DNA from: Thermoplasmata archaeon | GTDB lineage: Archaea; Thermoplasmatota; Thermoplasmata; Lutacidiplasmatales; UBA184 | NCBI GenBank assembly: GCA_027314165.1 | Contig: DAHVCH010000003.1 | Coordinates: forward strand, 1-64,000 | Direction: 5' to 3' | Length of the DNA: 64,000 nt | In this document: positions 7,741 through 15,501 of the stretch, piece after piece | Layout: each line of letters begins with the position of its first letter | How positions within the stretch are numbered: the stretch's first letter is position 1 | Notes under the pieces: model-generated | What the model was told of the DNA's origin: nothing | The model's database searches: none | What the model saw: the letters and a program-made list of their open reading frames with translations, nothing else | Translations under genes and position numbers: made by a program

Positions 7741-9094
7741 GACGCCTCCGCGACCGTGGTCCCGGGTGGGTGCCGGACGAGGGGGTGGGAGCGGAAGGCG
7801 GGGAGGGCGCCGTCGCCGGGTTCGGTTCCCAGGGGCGGGTGCGCGCGCGCATGGCCTCTGCGTTCGCCCTCATTCCCTCGGCCTCCGCGATCACCGATCC
7901 CACGGGAGCGAGGGAGAGGGCATCGGCGTGGGTCAGCCGTTGGGAGGAGGTCCATCTTCCGAACTCAAAGGTGGTGAGGCCGCTCGCGAAGTGCGCGGCC
8001 CCTTCCACGGGAAGCACGTGGTTCGTCCCGGTGACGTAGTCCCCGAAGGCGACCGAGCTCCACGGTCCCAGGAAGAGCGCTCCGCACGGCGGAGGGTCGC
8101 GTTCCCAGCTTGCGAGGTCCTCGAGACAGACGAAGAGAATCTCCGGAGCCACCGCTTCCGCAAAGCGCCGGGCCTCCGCGAGGTCCTTGGCCACCCAGAC
8201 CTCGACCTGGGCCTCGGTCTCGGGCGAAGGGAGCTCCCGTTCGAGCCGACGCGCGAAGGTCTCGGCGAGCCCTCCGCCGAGCACCACCACGCGGGCACGG
8301 GAGTCGGCCCCGTGCTCCACCTGCGCGAGGGTCTCCCGTACGAGGAGGTCGAAGGGGGCCGAGCGGTCGAAGAGGAGGAGCGACTCGGACGGCCCCGCGA
8401 GGGTGTCGATGCCCACCTCCCCCATGACGATCCGCTTCGCGCTCGTGAAGTACCGGTTGCCCGGCCCGACGAGCTTGTCGACCTTGGGCACGCTCACCGT
8501 GCCGTAGGCGAAGGCTCCCGCGGCCACCGCACCACCGAGCAGGAAGATCCGGTCCACTCCCGCGAGCCGGGCGGCGGTCGCGATCGCCGGGGAGAGCCCG
8601 TCCGTCTCCCCCTTCTGGGGCGGGGTGGCGAGGAAGATCTCCGGGACCCCGGCGACCTTCGCCGGCACCGCCGTCATGAGCACGGTGGACGGGCTCGGGA
8701 ACTTCCCTCCCGGAACGTAGGCCCCGACGCGCCGGACGGGGCGGAAGCGCAATCCGAGGACCGAACCCCCGGGGAGCCGTCGCTCGATCACCGGGGGATG
8801 CTGGGCGGTGTGGAAGGCGCGGATGCGCTCGGCGGCGGTGGAAAGGGCCTGGCGGACGGGGGTCGAGGTCCGCGCGTCGGCCCGCTCCCAGGCCTCCCGG
8901 CTGACCCGGAGCGCCCCACCCCACCCGTCGAGCTCCTGCTCGAGGCGCCGGAGCGCGCCATCGCCCTCCCGACGTATCGACTCCAGCACGGGGCGGACCC
9001 GGCCCGCCGTCGACTCCAAGGTCGCGTGGTACGCCCGGCGCTCCTCCTCCATCGAGGCCAGGGCGGCCGGCCCAAGGGGACGGACCGCGATCAC
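7733..9094 (-). CDS. hisD: Histidinol dehydrogenase, with two catalytic residues replaced
   Basis: HisD oxidises L-histidinol to L-histidine in two NAD-dependent steps. The chain (453 residues from the GTG at 9094) has the family marks GAYVPGGKFPSPSTVLM (about 124-140), KLVGPGNRYFTSAKR and DTLAGPSE (about 207-237), QVEHGADS, and GDYVTGTNHVLP. Two key positions differ. The catalytic Glu-His of the PEHL motif reads PEIL, and the zinc-ligand histidine in the final EG-x3-HA motif is asparagine (EGMRANAEA). The last 35 residues are a Pro/Ser/Arg-rich tail that overlaps the hisE remnant. It may be a dead or repurposed enzyme. The frame continues upstream to 9976 but the start at 9094 follows GGAGG. 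Confidence 0.85.
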   Translation of the reverse strand: MIAVRPLGPAALASMEEERRAYHATLESTAGRVRPVLESIRREGDGALRRLEQELDGWGGALRVSREAWERADARTSTPVRQALSTAAERIRAFHTAQHPPVIERRLPGGSVLGLRFRPVRRVGAYVPGGKFPSPSTVLMTAVPAKVAGVPEIFLATPPQKGETDGLSPAIATAARLAGVDRIFLLGGAVAAGAFAYGTVSVPKVDKLVGPGNRYFTSAKRIVMGEVGIDTLAGPSESLLLFDRSAPFDLLVRETLAQVEHGADSRARVVVLGGGLAETFARRLERELPSPETEAQVEVWVAKDLAEARRFAEAVAPEILFVCLEDLASWERDPPPCGALFLGPWSSVAFGDYVTGTNHVLPVEGAAHFASGLTTFEFGRWTSSQRLTHADALSLAPVGSVIAEAEGMRANAEAMRARTRPWEPNPATAPSPPSAPTPSSGTHPGPRSRRRRG

Positions 9095-9400
9095 AGGACC
9101 CTCCGCACGAGAGCAGAGGTCGGGACCACGGTCCGGATCATCGAGCAGCCTCCCACGTGAACGAGAGGGTCCCCAGGACCGGGGGGACATAGAGACGGCC
9201 GGACCCCGGACGGGGAGCAGGGAACAGGGAACAGGGAACAGCGAGCGCGTCGGGTCGAGGTCCCCGAAGACGGCCCGGGGGAGCCACCCGCCGCAGGCCA
9301 ACGCCCTGACCCCACCGCTGCGGCGGTCCTCCCTTCCGGTATTCCCGCGCGCGGCGGCGGACATGTGCGTATAAGTACGCCGTACCCGCTCCGTCCCCCT
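9095..9400. other. Intergenic region with a short tandem repeat
   Basis: These 306 bases separate divergent hisD and the gene at 9401. They contain three tandem copies of GGGAACA near 9222-9243 and the promoter of the gene at 9401. A short minus frame ending at 9091 overlaps the hisD start by a few bases (stop in CTGTGA); I see no similarity in it. Confidence 0.5.
9370..9377 (+). promoter_or_regulatory. TATA box for a leaderless GTG start
   Basis: TATAAGTA. The GTG at 9401 lies 24 bases downstream of the end of the box, where archaeal transcription is expected to begin, so the message is probably leaderless. The box itself falls inside the longer open frame starting at 9365, which argues against that earlier start. 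Confidence 0.6.
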
Positions 9401-10267
9401 GTGACCCCGAAGCGGGCCGCCAGGACCGTGCCCGCTCCCGGGCGCGCCTGGCTTCGCCCGGCCTTCCGCCCATCCTCCGTGCCTCAGGGTCGGGCGCTCT
9501 ACCGGGGCCGGGCCGCGCACCCCGCGCCCCACCGCGACCCCCGGGCGCATCGCGCCCCTCGCGCCAAGGTCCCTCCGCCCGCGGTGGGCCTCCGCGTCGC
9601 GCGGGCGCGAGTTCGCGACACGCCCTGGGAGGCCACGCACTGGATCGAGCTCGCGGACATCCTCTACCGTCGAGGGGAGTTCGACCTCGCGGCGAAGGCC
9701 TATCGACGCGTCCAGGAGCTCGTTTCGGGAGGATCCGCCCACCCTCGGGGCTCCTCGGGAGCTCCCCACCCCGCGCCGGGGGTGGACCCACCGGAGCCCA
9801 GGTCCTCGCCCGCCCCCGAGGGAGGGCCGACCCCCGAGGTCGTCGCAACCCCGAAGGTCCCGATCATCACCAGCGCCACCGGGCAGACGCGGGCCGTCCG
9901 GTTGCCCGGCACGAACATCCTCGTCGCAGTGACCGGCCTCACCCCGTCCGCCTCGTCTCTGCCTCCCCCGAGGCATCTCCGAACGCCGGAGGAGGCCTCG
10001 GACCGCCCCCGCGGCTCCGTCGCCTCTCCAACGACCCCCACCGTGTCCGACCCAGCTCCCACCCCTTCCCCGTCCCGCCGCCGCTACGAGCCGGGGTCCC
10101 CTCCCGACGCGCGGGTCCGCACCGGGCTGGAACAGGACATGCTGCGCTTCCTGCAGATCTTCGACCGGCCCGCCCCCTCCGAGGATGGCAAGAAGCGTAC
10201 CGCGAAGGAGGGCTCGAGAGAAGCGGGAGAGGCGACCGAGGGCGCGGAGCCGCCCACCTCGAAGTAG
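9401..10267 (+). CDS. Uncharacterised protein with one TPR-like helical hairpin
   Basis: A protein of about 288 residues that I do not recognise. The only clearly folded segment is near residues 65-105, DTPWEATHWIELADILYRR followed by GEFDLAAKAYRRVQEL, which fits a single tetratricopeptide-type helical pair. The rest is rich in Pro, Ser, Arg and Thr and likely disordered, apart from a short beta-like piece (RLPGTNILVAVTGL) and a C-terminal helix (LEQDMLRFLQIFD). Its style (low-complexity linkers around short conserved blocks) is like the genes at 641 and 2285. The GTG start is chosen from the TATA box position. Confidence 0.5.
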   Translation: MTPKRAARTVPAPGRAWLRPAFRPSSVPQGRALYRGRAAHPAPHRDPRAHRAPRAKVPPPAVGLRVARARVRDTPWEATHWIELADILYRRGEFDLAAKAYRRVQELVSGGSAHPRGSSGAPHPAPGVDPPEPRSSPAPEGGPTPEVVATPKVPIITSATGQTRAVRLPGTNILVAVTGLTPSASSLPPPRHLRTPEEASDRPRGSVASPTTPTVSDPAPTPSPSRRRYEPGSPPDARVRTGLEQDMLRFLQIFDRPAPSEDGKKRTAKEGSREAGEATEGAEPPTSK

Positions 10268-10348
10268 GTGGGAAGGCCCCCCGGCGAGAGGTCCTGCCGA
10301 GCGGGTCCGTCGGCCTTATGGCTCGGACCTGATGCGAGGGCCAGCCCC

Positions 10349-11074
10349 ATGACCAAGTCCCACGACACGCCTCCCCGCGCGCCCGCCCCTCGCCGAAGCG
10401 GCTCCACGGGTCCCGGGGCGGCGACCTCCGCCTACGTCCGAGAGGTCGAGAAGGACCGGGAGCTGAAGGACCGGTTCATGGCCACGCAGCCGGAGAGTCC
10501 CTTCTCGGAGACGAACCTCCCGTTCCACGGACTGAAGTACTTCCCGGTCGACCCGAAGTGGAGGCTCGAGGCGCGCTTCCAGGAGGCCAAGGGCTCGCCC
10601 GAGGTCTTCCTCCGCACCAGCGAGGACGGCCACGCCTCGATGCGGAAGCTCGGGAAGCTGTCCATCCAGCATGCCGGGAAGAAGTACGACCTCTCGCTGT
10701 TCCACGCGGGGCCCCAGGCAGGGAACATCGCGTTCCTGCCCTTCCGGGACATGACGAGCGGGAAGGAGAGCTTCGGACCGGGACGCTACCTGAACCTCGA
10801 GCTCAAGGAAGGCCACGAGTACATCCTGGACTTCAACCAGGCGTTCAACCCCTACTGCGCCTACGTGAGCGGGTACGAGTGCCCGTTCCCCCCGGTCGAC
10901 AACGACCTGCACCTGCCCGTGCGGGCGGGCGAGAAGGCGTACGACCCCACGAACAACCCTGCCTCTCCCGAGGAGGCCATCCGGCAGCTCACGCTCCGCT
11001 TCCGGGAACGGATCACGGCCCGTAAGGCCGAGTCGAAGGCGCACGGCCGTTCGGCCGAGAAGGAGGACGCGTGA
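10349..11074 (+). CDS. DUF1684 family protein
   Basis: A 241-residue protein with the DUF1684 layout: a start motif ESPFSETN-x-PFHGLKYFPVDP, a middle beta-rich part (LSIQHAGKKYDLSLFH), FRDMTSGKESFGPGRYLNLE, and the hallmark NQAFNPYCAYVSGYECPFPP followed by N-x-L-x-LPVRAGEK. The cysteines and tyrosines of that motif are conserved in the family. The function of DUF1684 is unknown. The ATG at 10349 is used; the frame is open further upstream. The stop overlaps the GTG start of the following SDR gene by four bases (GTGA), so the two are likely translated together. Confidence 0.85.
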   Translation: MTKSHDTPPRAPAPRRSGSTGPGAATSAYVREVEKDRELKDRFMATQPESPFSETNLPFHGLKYFPVDPKWRLEARFQEAKGSPEVFLRTSEDGHASMRKLGKLSIQHAGKKYDLSLFHAGPQAGNIAFLPFRDMTSGKESFGPGRYLNLELKEGHEYILDFNQAFNPYCAYVSGYECPFPPVDNDLHLPVRAGEKAYDPTNNPASPEEAIRQLTLRFRERITARKAESKAHGRSAEKEDA

Positions 11075-11826
11075 GCGCTCCCGCCCCCCTTCCCTCCGAC
11101 CGTTCGATCGTCGTCACCGGTGGCGCGAGCGGGATCGGCCTCGCGGTCACGAGCCTCCTTCTCTCCGAAGGGGTCCCCGTGGCCGTCCTCGACCGTGACG
11201 CTTCCGCGCTCGCCCGTCTGCGCGACGGGCACCCCGGAGCGCGCCTCCTGACCCAGGAGGTCAGCGTCACCGACGCGGCCGCCGTCGACCGTGCGGTCGA
11301 GCGGGCCGCCAAGGAGCTCGCCCCCCTCTGGGGGGTCGTGACCTGCGCCGGCATCGTCCGGGACCGGACCATCCTGAAGATGACCGAGGAGGACTGGCGC
11401 GCCGTGCTCGACGTGAACCTCTCGGGGACCTTCTTCGCCCTCCGCGCCGGCGCGCTCCGCATGAAGGAGCTCGGGGGAGGGCGCATGGTCGCGATCGCCT
11501 CCATCGTCGGGCTGAGGGGAGGGTTCGGGCAGGCGAACTACGCCGCGAGCAAGGCGGGGGTGGTGGCCGTCGTCGAGACCGCCGCGCGCGAGCTCGGCAA
11601 GCACGGGATCACGGTGAACGCCATCGCTCCGGGGTTCGTCCGAACCCCGATGACGGCGAAGTACGGCGAGACGCTCGAGGAGGCGTGCAAGGCGGAGAGC
11701 CCCCTGGGCACGGTCTGCGAGCCCGAGGACATCGCGCGGTCCGTCCGCTACCTCCTCTCCCCCGAAGCCGGGCACATCACCGGCGTGGTCCTCCGCGTCG
11801 ACGGCGGACAGGCGATCGGGGCCTGA
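11071..11826 (+). CDS. Short-chain dehydrogenase/reductase, FabG-like
   Basis: A 251-residue classical SDR. The nucleotide-binding motif is TGGASGIG at about 13-20, the substrate-site CAGIV follows NAG-like at about 91, catalytic Ser is in AIASIVG and the Tyr-Lys pair in YAASK near residue 156-160. The end (TGVVLRVDGGQAIG) is typical for FabG-type 3-oxoacyl reductases and sugar or alcohol dehydrogenases of the same shape. Archaea do not use acyl carrier protein fatty acid synthesis in a standard way, so the substrate should be left open. It overlaps the DUF1684 gene by four bases. Confidence 0.85.
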   Translation: MSAPAPLPSDRSIVVTGGASGIGLAVTSLLLSEGVPVAVLDRDASALARLRDGHPGARLLTQEVSVTDAAAVDRAVERAAKELAPLWGVVTCAGIVRDRTILKMTEEDWRAVLDVNLSGTFFALRAGALRMKELGGGRMVAIASIVGLRGGFGQANYAASKAGVVAVVETAARELGKHGITVNAIAPGFVRTPMTAKYGETLEEACKAESPLGTVCEPEDIARSVRYLLSPEAGHITGVVLRVDGGQAIGA

Positions 11827-11881
11827 GGTTCCCCCTCGAGTCCCCGACGGGACCCGGTGGGGGAGGCCGCCCGTCGGAGGT

Positions 11882-11915
11882 GTAATATCCCCGGCGCTCG
11901 TCCGTCGCTCGGAGG
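11882..11915 (+). promoter_or_regulatory. Promoter and ribosome binding site of the AIM24 operon
   Basis: TAATATCC at 11882-11889 is a TATA-like box; GGAGG at 11911-11915 precedes the GTG at 11925. This is one of the few leadered starts here, with a leader of roughly 10-15 bases. Confidence 0.5.
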
Positions 11916-11924
11916 CAGGGAAAC

Positions 11925-12572
11925 GTGCAGCTCGAGACGGTCAAAGGCGTCGTTCCCGCGGTCCTCGCGACGCTCGCACCGAAGGAGGCCATCTATTGCG
12001 AGCACGGGATCATGCTCTACAAGGACCCCACGGTAGGGGTGGGTCGCAAGACCATCGCCTCCTCCGGGGTCTTCGGGTCGCTCAAGCGGACCACGGTCGG
12101 GGGCATCCCGTACTTCATGGCCGAGTTCAGCGGGCCTGGCAGCGTCGCCTTCTCCCGCGACGGCGTGGGGGAGATCCGGGAGATCGAGCTCGCGCCCAAC
12201 GAGGTCCTGGACGTGGCGGAGGGCTCGCTGCTCTGCGCGGACAACCGCGTGCCCTACGACATGTTCTACGTCGCCGGCACGCACCGCCCCGGCCGCATGA
12301 TGGGGTTCTGGATGGACCGGCTGACGGGCCCCGGGTGGATCGCGCTCCACGGGTACGGGAACATCATCTCCATGACGCTCGCGCCCGGAGAGAAGATGAC
12401 CTGCGACTACGGGAGCCTGCTCTGGAAGAGCGGGAGCGTCCAGGCCCGGTCATTGAACCTCCCCTTCGGGAGCGGGCTGCTCGGCAAGCTCGAGGCCTAC
12501 GAGGTGCTCGAGCTCTTCGGTCCGGGCAAGGTCGCACTTCAGAGCGTCGACGCGAAGAAGCCCCACACCTGA
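11925..12572 (+). CDS. AIM24 / TIGR00266 family protein, first of three paralogues
   Basis: A 215-residue beta-rich protein of the AIM24 (DUF124, TIGR00266) family. The family is known from mitochondria (AIM24) and many prokaryotes, but its molecular role is not settled. Family marks are GPGSVAFSRD-x2-GEIREIELAPNE, EGSLLCADNRVPYD, FWMDRLTGPGWIALHGYGNI, and GSGLLGKLEAYEVLE near the C-terminus. The pattern of repeated GPG turns suggests a double beta-prism or beta-helix. It heads a co-directional run of three such genes with a zinc-ribbon gene between the first and second, spaced 5 to 20 bases apart. It starts with GTG. Confidence 0.88.
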   Translation: MQLETVKGVVPAVLATLAPKEAIYCEHGIMLYKDPTVGVGRKTIASSGVFGSLKRTTVGGIPYFMAEFSGPGSVAFSRDGVGEIREIELAPNEVLDVAEGSLLCADNRVPYDMFYVAGTHRPGRMMGFWMDRLTGPGWIALHGYGNIISMTLAPGEKMTCDYGSLLWKSGSVQARSLNLPFGSGLLGKLEAYEVLELFGPGKVALQSVDAKKPHT

Positions 12573-12591
12573 GCGGAGGAGGAACGGAAGG

Positions 12592-12774
12592 ATGCCGGTA
12601 CCGGAAGAGTTCGTGAAGAAGCGCTCCGAAGTGACGATCAGCCGCGCGACGCTCAAGGAGATCAACTGCAAGAGCTGCGGCGCGAAGATCAACCCCCAGC
12701 AGATCCGGGGCGGGTTCGCCCGCTGCGAATACTGCGGGGCCACCTACAACCTGGACGTCCAGGGGGGCCCGTAG
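12592..12774 (+). CDS. Small zinc-ribbon protein within the AIM24 operon
   Basis: A 60-residue protein. The C-terminal half holds CKSCGAKINP and CEYCGATYNL, two CxxC knuckles 18 residues apart, forming a rubredoxin-like zinc ribbon. The N-terminal 25 residues are charged (VKKRSEVTISRATLKEI). It starts with ATG 20 bases after the first AIM24 gene and ends 10 bases before the second, so it belongs to the same transcript. Similar ribbons are found fused to or next to membrane- and chaperone-related genes; a role as an adaptor or metal sensor for the AIM24 proteins is inference. Confidence 0.8.
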   Translation: MPVPEEFVKKRSEVTISRATLKEINCKSCGAKINPQQIRGGFARCEYCGATYNLDVQGGP

Positions 12775-12783
12775 GGGGATCCG

Positions 12784-13434
12784 ATGAAGGCCGATACCGT
12801 CGGGACGGTCACGCCCGCCGTCCTGGTCCAGCTCTCCCCCGGGGAGAAGATCCTGGCCGCTCACGAGATCATGCTGCACATGGACGGCGCGGTCCAGGTC
12901 CACCGCAAGACCCTGAAGCACCTGGGCGTCAGCACCGCGCACCTCATGGCGCTGAGGGCCCGGGGCGACAGCGACGAGAACTACTTCTTTGCCGAGTTCG
13001 AGGGCCCCGGCAACGTCACGTTCTCTCGGGACAAGGCGGGGGAGGTGCGGATCCTCCACCTGGCCCCCGGCCAGGGGATCCGGCTCCGCTCCGGACACCT
13101 CATCTGCTTCGACGAGACCGTGCGCTACAATCCCATCGTCCTCGCTCAGTGGGTGGTCCAGAACGGGAACGACCAGGAGACCGAGTACCTCTTCGCCGAC
13201 GAGCTCATCGGGCCGGGCACGATCGTCTTCCAGGCCTTCGGCAACATCCTCTCCTTCAACCTCCAGCCGGGAGAGGCCATGCGGACCTCCGTGGAAGCCT
13301 ACCTGTCGAGCGCTCCCACCGCCACGGTGAACGTGTCCTGGTTCGCCCCGATGATGGGGGGGATGAACGTGAACGCCCAGCCGGTCCTGCATCTGATCGG
13401 GCCGGGACCCGTCATGGTCCACAGCGGGGTGTAG
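12784..13434 (+). CDS. AIM24 / TIGR00266 family protein, second paralogue (most divergent)
   Basis: A 216-residue AIM24-family protein. It keeps the EGPGNVTFSRDKAGEVRILHLAPGQ block, the FADELIGPGTIVFQAFGNILSFNLQPGEAMR block and a final LIGPGPVMVHS. It lacks the MDRLTGPG and GSGLLG motifs shared by the other two copies; instead residues 170-200 are a hydrophobic, Met/Asn-rich segment (VSWFAPMMGGMNVN). It may therefore be the specialised partner in a hetero-oligomer, which is inference. Gap to the next gene is 4 bases. Confidence 0.85.
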   Translation: MKADTVGTVTPAVLVQLSPGEKILAAHEIMLHMDGAVQVHRKTLKHLGVSTAHLMALRARGDSDENYFFAEFEGPGNVTFSRDKAGEVRILHLAPGQGIRLRSGHLICFDETVRYNPIVLAQWVVQNGNDQETEYLFADELIGPGTIVFQAFGNILSFNLQPGEAMRTSVEAYLSSAPTATVNVSWFAPMMGGMNVNAQPVLHLIGPGPVMVHSGV

Positions 13435-13438
13435 GAAG

Positions 13439-14104
13439 ATGCAGATCAACGTCCAGGGGGAGCTCATCCCGGTGACGCTCGTCCAGCTGAACCCTGGCGA
13501 GGAGATCTTCTGCGAGGGGGGGCTCATGGTCTACTCCGACCCGTCGATCCAGACGAGCATCCGCCCGCTCACGCAGGGAGGGCTCGGCCGGACGATCCGC
13601 CGGAGCATGGTTGGCGGCATCCCGTTCTGGATGCACGTCTTCCACGGCCCGGGCTACGTCGCGTTCAGCCGGTTCGGTCCGGGGGAGGTCCGGACGCTCC
13701 AGCTCGCCCCGGGACAGACCGTGGACATCGCGGAGCACTCCCTCATCCTGGCGACCAACAGCGTCCAGTACGACACCTTCTACGTCGCCGGCACGGGCCG
13801 GATCGGACGCATGGTCGGGTTCTGGATGGACCGACTGACGGGTCCGGGGACCATCGTCTACCATGGGCACGGGAACATCCTGGGATTCGACCTGAAGCCG
13901 GGGGAGGCGATGCAGATCGACCACGGCGGCCTTCTCCGGAAGGACGCGACGGTCCAGCTCCAGGCCTTCAACCAGCCTCTGGGCCAGGGTCTCCTCGGGC
14001 ACGCCATGAGCTTCGAGGCCCTCAACGTCGTGGGGCCCGGACGGCTCGAGCTCCAGACGGTGGACCCGACCCACGCCGCCGCCGAGAGCGGCGGCAAGGG
14101 CTAG
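13439..14104 (+). CDS. AIM24 / TIGR00266 family protein, third paralogue
   Basis: A 221-residue AIM24-family protein close to the first copy: GPGYVAFSRFGPGEVRTLQL, EHSLILATNSVQYDTFYVAG, FWMDRLTGPGTIVYHGHGNI and GQGLLGHAMSFEALN match at the same spacing. It closes the operon. Its stop overlaps the end of the convergent HxlR-type regulator gene by four bases. The short C-terminal tail (HAAAESGGKG) is not part of the domain. Confidence 0.88.
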   Translation: MQINVQGELIPVTLVQLNPGEEIFCEGGLMVYSDPSIQTSIRPLTQGGLGRTIRRSMVGGIPFWMHVFHGPGYVAFSRFGPGEVRTLQLAPGQTVDIAEHSLILATNSVQYDTFYVAGTGRIGRMVGFWMDRLTGPGTIVYHGHGNILGFDLKPGEAMQIDHGGLLRKDATVQLQAFNQPLGQGLLGHAMSFEALNVVGPGRLELQTVDPTHAAAESGGKG

Positions 14105-14529
14105 TCCCCCGCTCGCTTCGGACGGGTGTCCGCCGCCGGGACGGTCCGGCGCTCCGGGTCGGAGGCCCACCCCAGAAGCGGGAGGATCGCCCCCCGAAGC
14201 TGGAGGCCGGCCTCGGTGAGCCGATACGGGGTGTAGGCCGAGGGTCGGGGCCCGGTCGCGGGAGAGCGCTCGAGCAGCCCGAACGCCGCCAGCTCCCGGA
14301 GACGGCGCGCGAGCACCTTGCTGCCGATGCCCTGGATCGCGTCCTCGAGCTCGTTGAACCGGCTGGCGGGGCGGTTCCCGAGGACCCCGATGAGCGGCAA
14401 CGTCCACTGCTTGCCGAGCAGGGCCAGGACGCCGCTCGCCGGGTCCACGCAGAGCGCCCGCCCGTCCACGTAGAACATGCAGGAATCCTCTCGCCGGAAG
14501 CTTCGGCGACGTGCCTCACGGTCCGCCAT
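14101..14529 (-). CDS. HxlR-family winged-helix regulator
   Basis: A 142-residue protein with a single HxlR-type (MarR/ArsR-like) winged helix. Signs are ALLGKQWTLPLIGVLGNRPASRFNELEDAIQGIGSKVLARRLRELAAFGLLER, where the second helix and the recognition helix are evident, and the wing ending in YRLTEAGLQLRGAI. Two cysteines (positions about 16 and 26) precede the domain; HxlR proteins often sense thiol-reactive or redox signals through an N-terminal cysteine. The ATG at 14529 follows AGGGGGAG. The gene is divergent from the DUF169 gene at 14688, its likely target, with an inverted repeat in between. Confidence 0.85.
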   Translation of the reverse strand: MADREARRRSFRREDSCMFYVDGRALCVDPASGVLALLGKQWTLPLIGVLGNRPASRFNELEDAIQGIGSKVLARRLRELAAFGLLERSPATGPRPSAYTPYRLTEAGLQLRGAILPLLGWASDPERRTVPAADTRPKRAGD

Positions 14530-14633
14530 GGCTCCCCCTTCCGCCCATCCTCTGGCCCGGCTCCGCTGCACGCCCTCCGGGACAAGATGGTTCGGGGGGG
14601 TCACCGACCGTCCGGCCCCCGCGGGGCGAGAGC

Positions 14634-14656
14634 TTTCCCATTGGAAACCTTATTCC
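14634..14656. promoter_or_regulatory. Inverted repeat plus TATA box before the DUF169 gene
   Basis: TTTCCCATTGGAAA at 14634-14647 (arms TTTCC and GGAAA) stands directly before CCTTATTC at 14649-14656. The repeat is AT-rich against a very GC-rich background. Its place just upstream of the box fits a binding site for the HxlR-type regulator encoded on the other side; this is inference. Confidence 0.45.
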
Positions 14657-14687
14657 GTGCGGAACGGTCGGCCCAACCGGTGCGGTC

Positions 14688-15407
14688 ATGAGATACCAAG
14701 CGGTCGCGGCACAGTTGGAGCAGGACCTGGAGCTCGACACCCCCCCGGTCCACATCAGTTACCTCGAAACGCCCCCCGCGGGGGTCCCTGAGCATCCCGG
14801 GGGGGCCCCCTCGGCCTGCACGTTCTGGGCGGAAGGGCGCACCGAGTCGTTCTACGCGCCGCTCGCCAAGCACGAAGCCTGCGAGATCGGGGCGTACGTG
14901 ATGGGAATCCCCCCCGAGGGAAAGGTCGGGGAACGCCTCCAGGAGACGCTCGGCATGTTCGAGAGGATCGAGTACGTCGGGAAGGGGGAGGCGGCGGTCA
15001 TCCCGCACAACCCGACGGGGCCGAAGTTCGTCCAGTACGGACCCCTGGCCGAGGCGTCGAGCCCTCCCACGGTCGCGCTCATCTTCACGAACCCCGCGAA
15101 CGCCATGGTCGCGCTGGAAGCCGCGAGCCGGGGGAAGGCCCACCCGTTCGATGTCCCCGTGACGGGCCGCCCGGCGTGCTCCGTCGTACCCGTCGTCCTG
15201 AGCGGGAAGGCCCCGGTCGCCATGACCCTGGGATGTGCCGGGTTCCGGCAGTACACCGAGGTCGGCAAGGACAAGGTCATGATCGCGGTCCGGGGCGACC
15301 ACCTGGAGAAGTTCGCTTCCGACGTGCACAAGATCCGCGAGGCCAACGGGATGGTCGACGGGGAGATGGCCCGGCGGAAGGCGGCCTGGTCCGCAGGGTC
15401 CTCGTAG
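14688..15407 (+). CDS. DUF169 family protein
   Basis: A 239-residue member of the DUF169 family, seen in archaea and anaerobic bacteria with unknown biochemical function. Marks are the N-terminal LDTPPVHISYLETPPAGVP, ACTFWAEGR-x-ESFYAPLAKHEACEIGAYVMG, the mid region FVQYGPLAEASSPPTVALIFTNPANAMVALEAA, and RPACSVVPVVLSG ... MTLGCAGFRQYTEV. Conserved Cys, His and Tyr suggest a cofactor or metal site. The ATG at 14688 is chosen from the promoter position; the open frame goes back to 14511. It faces the HxlR-type regulator. Confidence 0.82.
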   Translation: MRYQAVAAQLEQDLELDTPPVHISYLETPPAGVPEHPGGAPSACTFWAEGRTESFYAPLAKHEACEIGAYVMGIPPEGKVGERLQETLGMFERIEYVGKGEAAVIPHNPTGPKFVQYGPLAEASSPPTVALIFTNPANAMVALEAASRGKAHPFDVPVTGRPACSVVPVVLSGKAPVAMTLGCAGFRQYTEVGKDKVMIAVRGDHLEKFASDVHKIREANGMVDGEMARRKAAWSAGSS

Positions 15408-15472
15408 GGATCGGGTAGCGAGACGGCCTCGCGCCCGCTCCCCCCTCCGGGGAGAGGGCCCACCCCCTCGTG

Positions 15473-15480
15473 ATTATCTA
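15473..15480 (+). promoter_or_regulatory. TATA box of the RNase Z gene
   Basis: ATTATCTA ends 21 bases before the GTG at 15502, so the transcript should start on the start codon. hutI follows RNase Z by 10 bases and probably shares this promoter. Confidence 0.55.
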
Positions 15481-15501
15481 CGCGGACCTCTCCGACGGGA
15501 C

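Noticed and set aside
9222-9243. Three GGGAACA repeats as an origin or iteron
   Set aside because: Only three short copies, no Orc1/Cdc6 gene or AT-rich unwinding element nearby.
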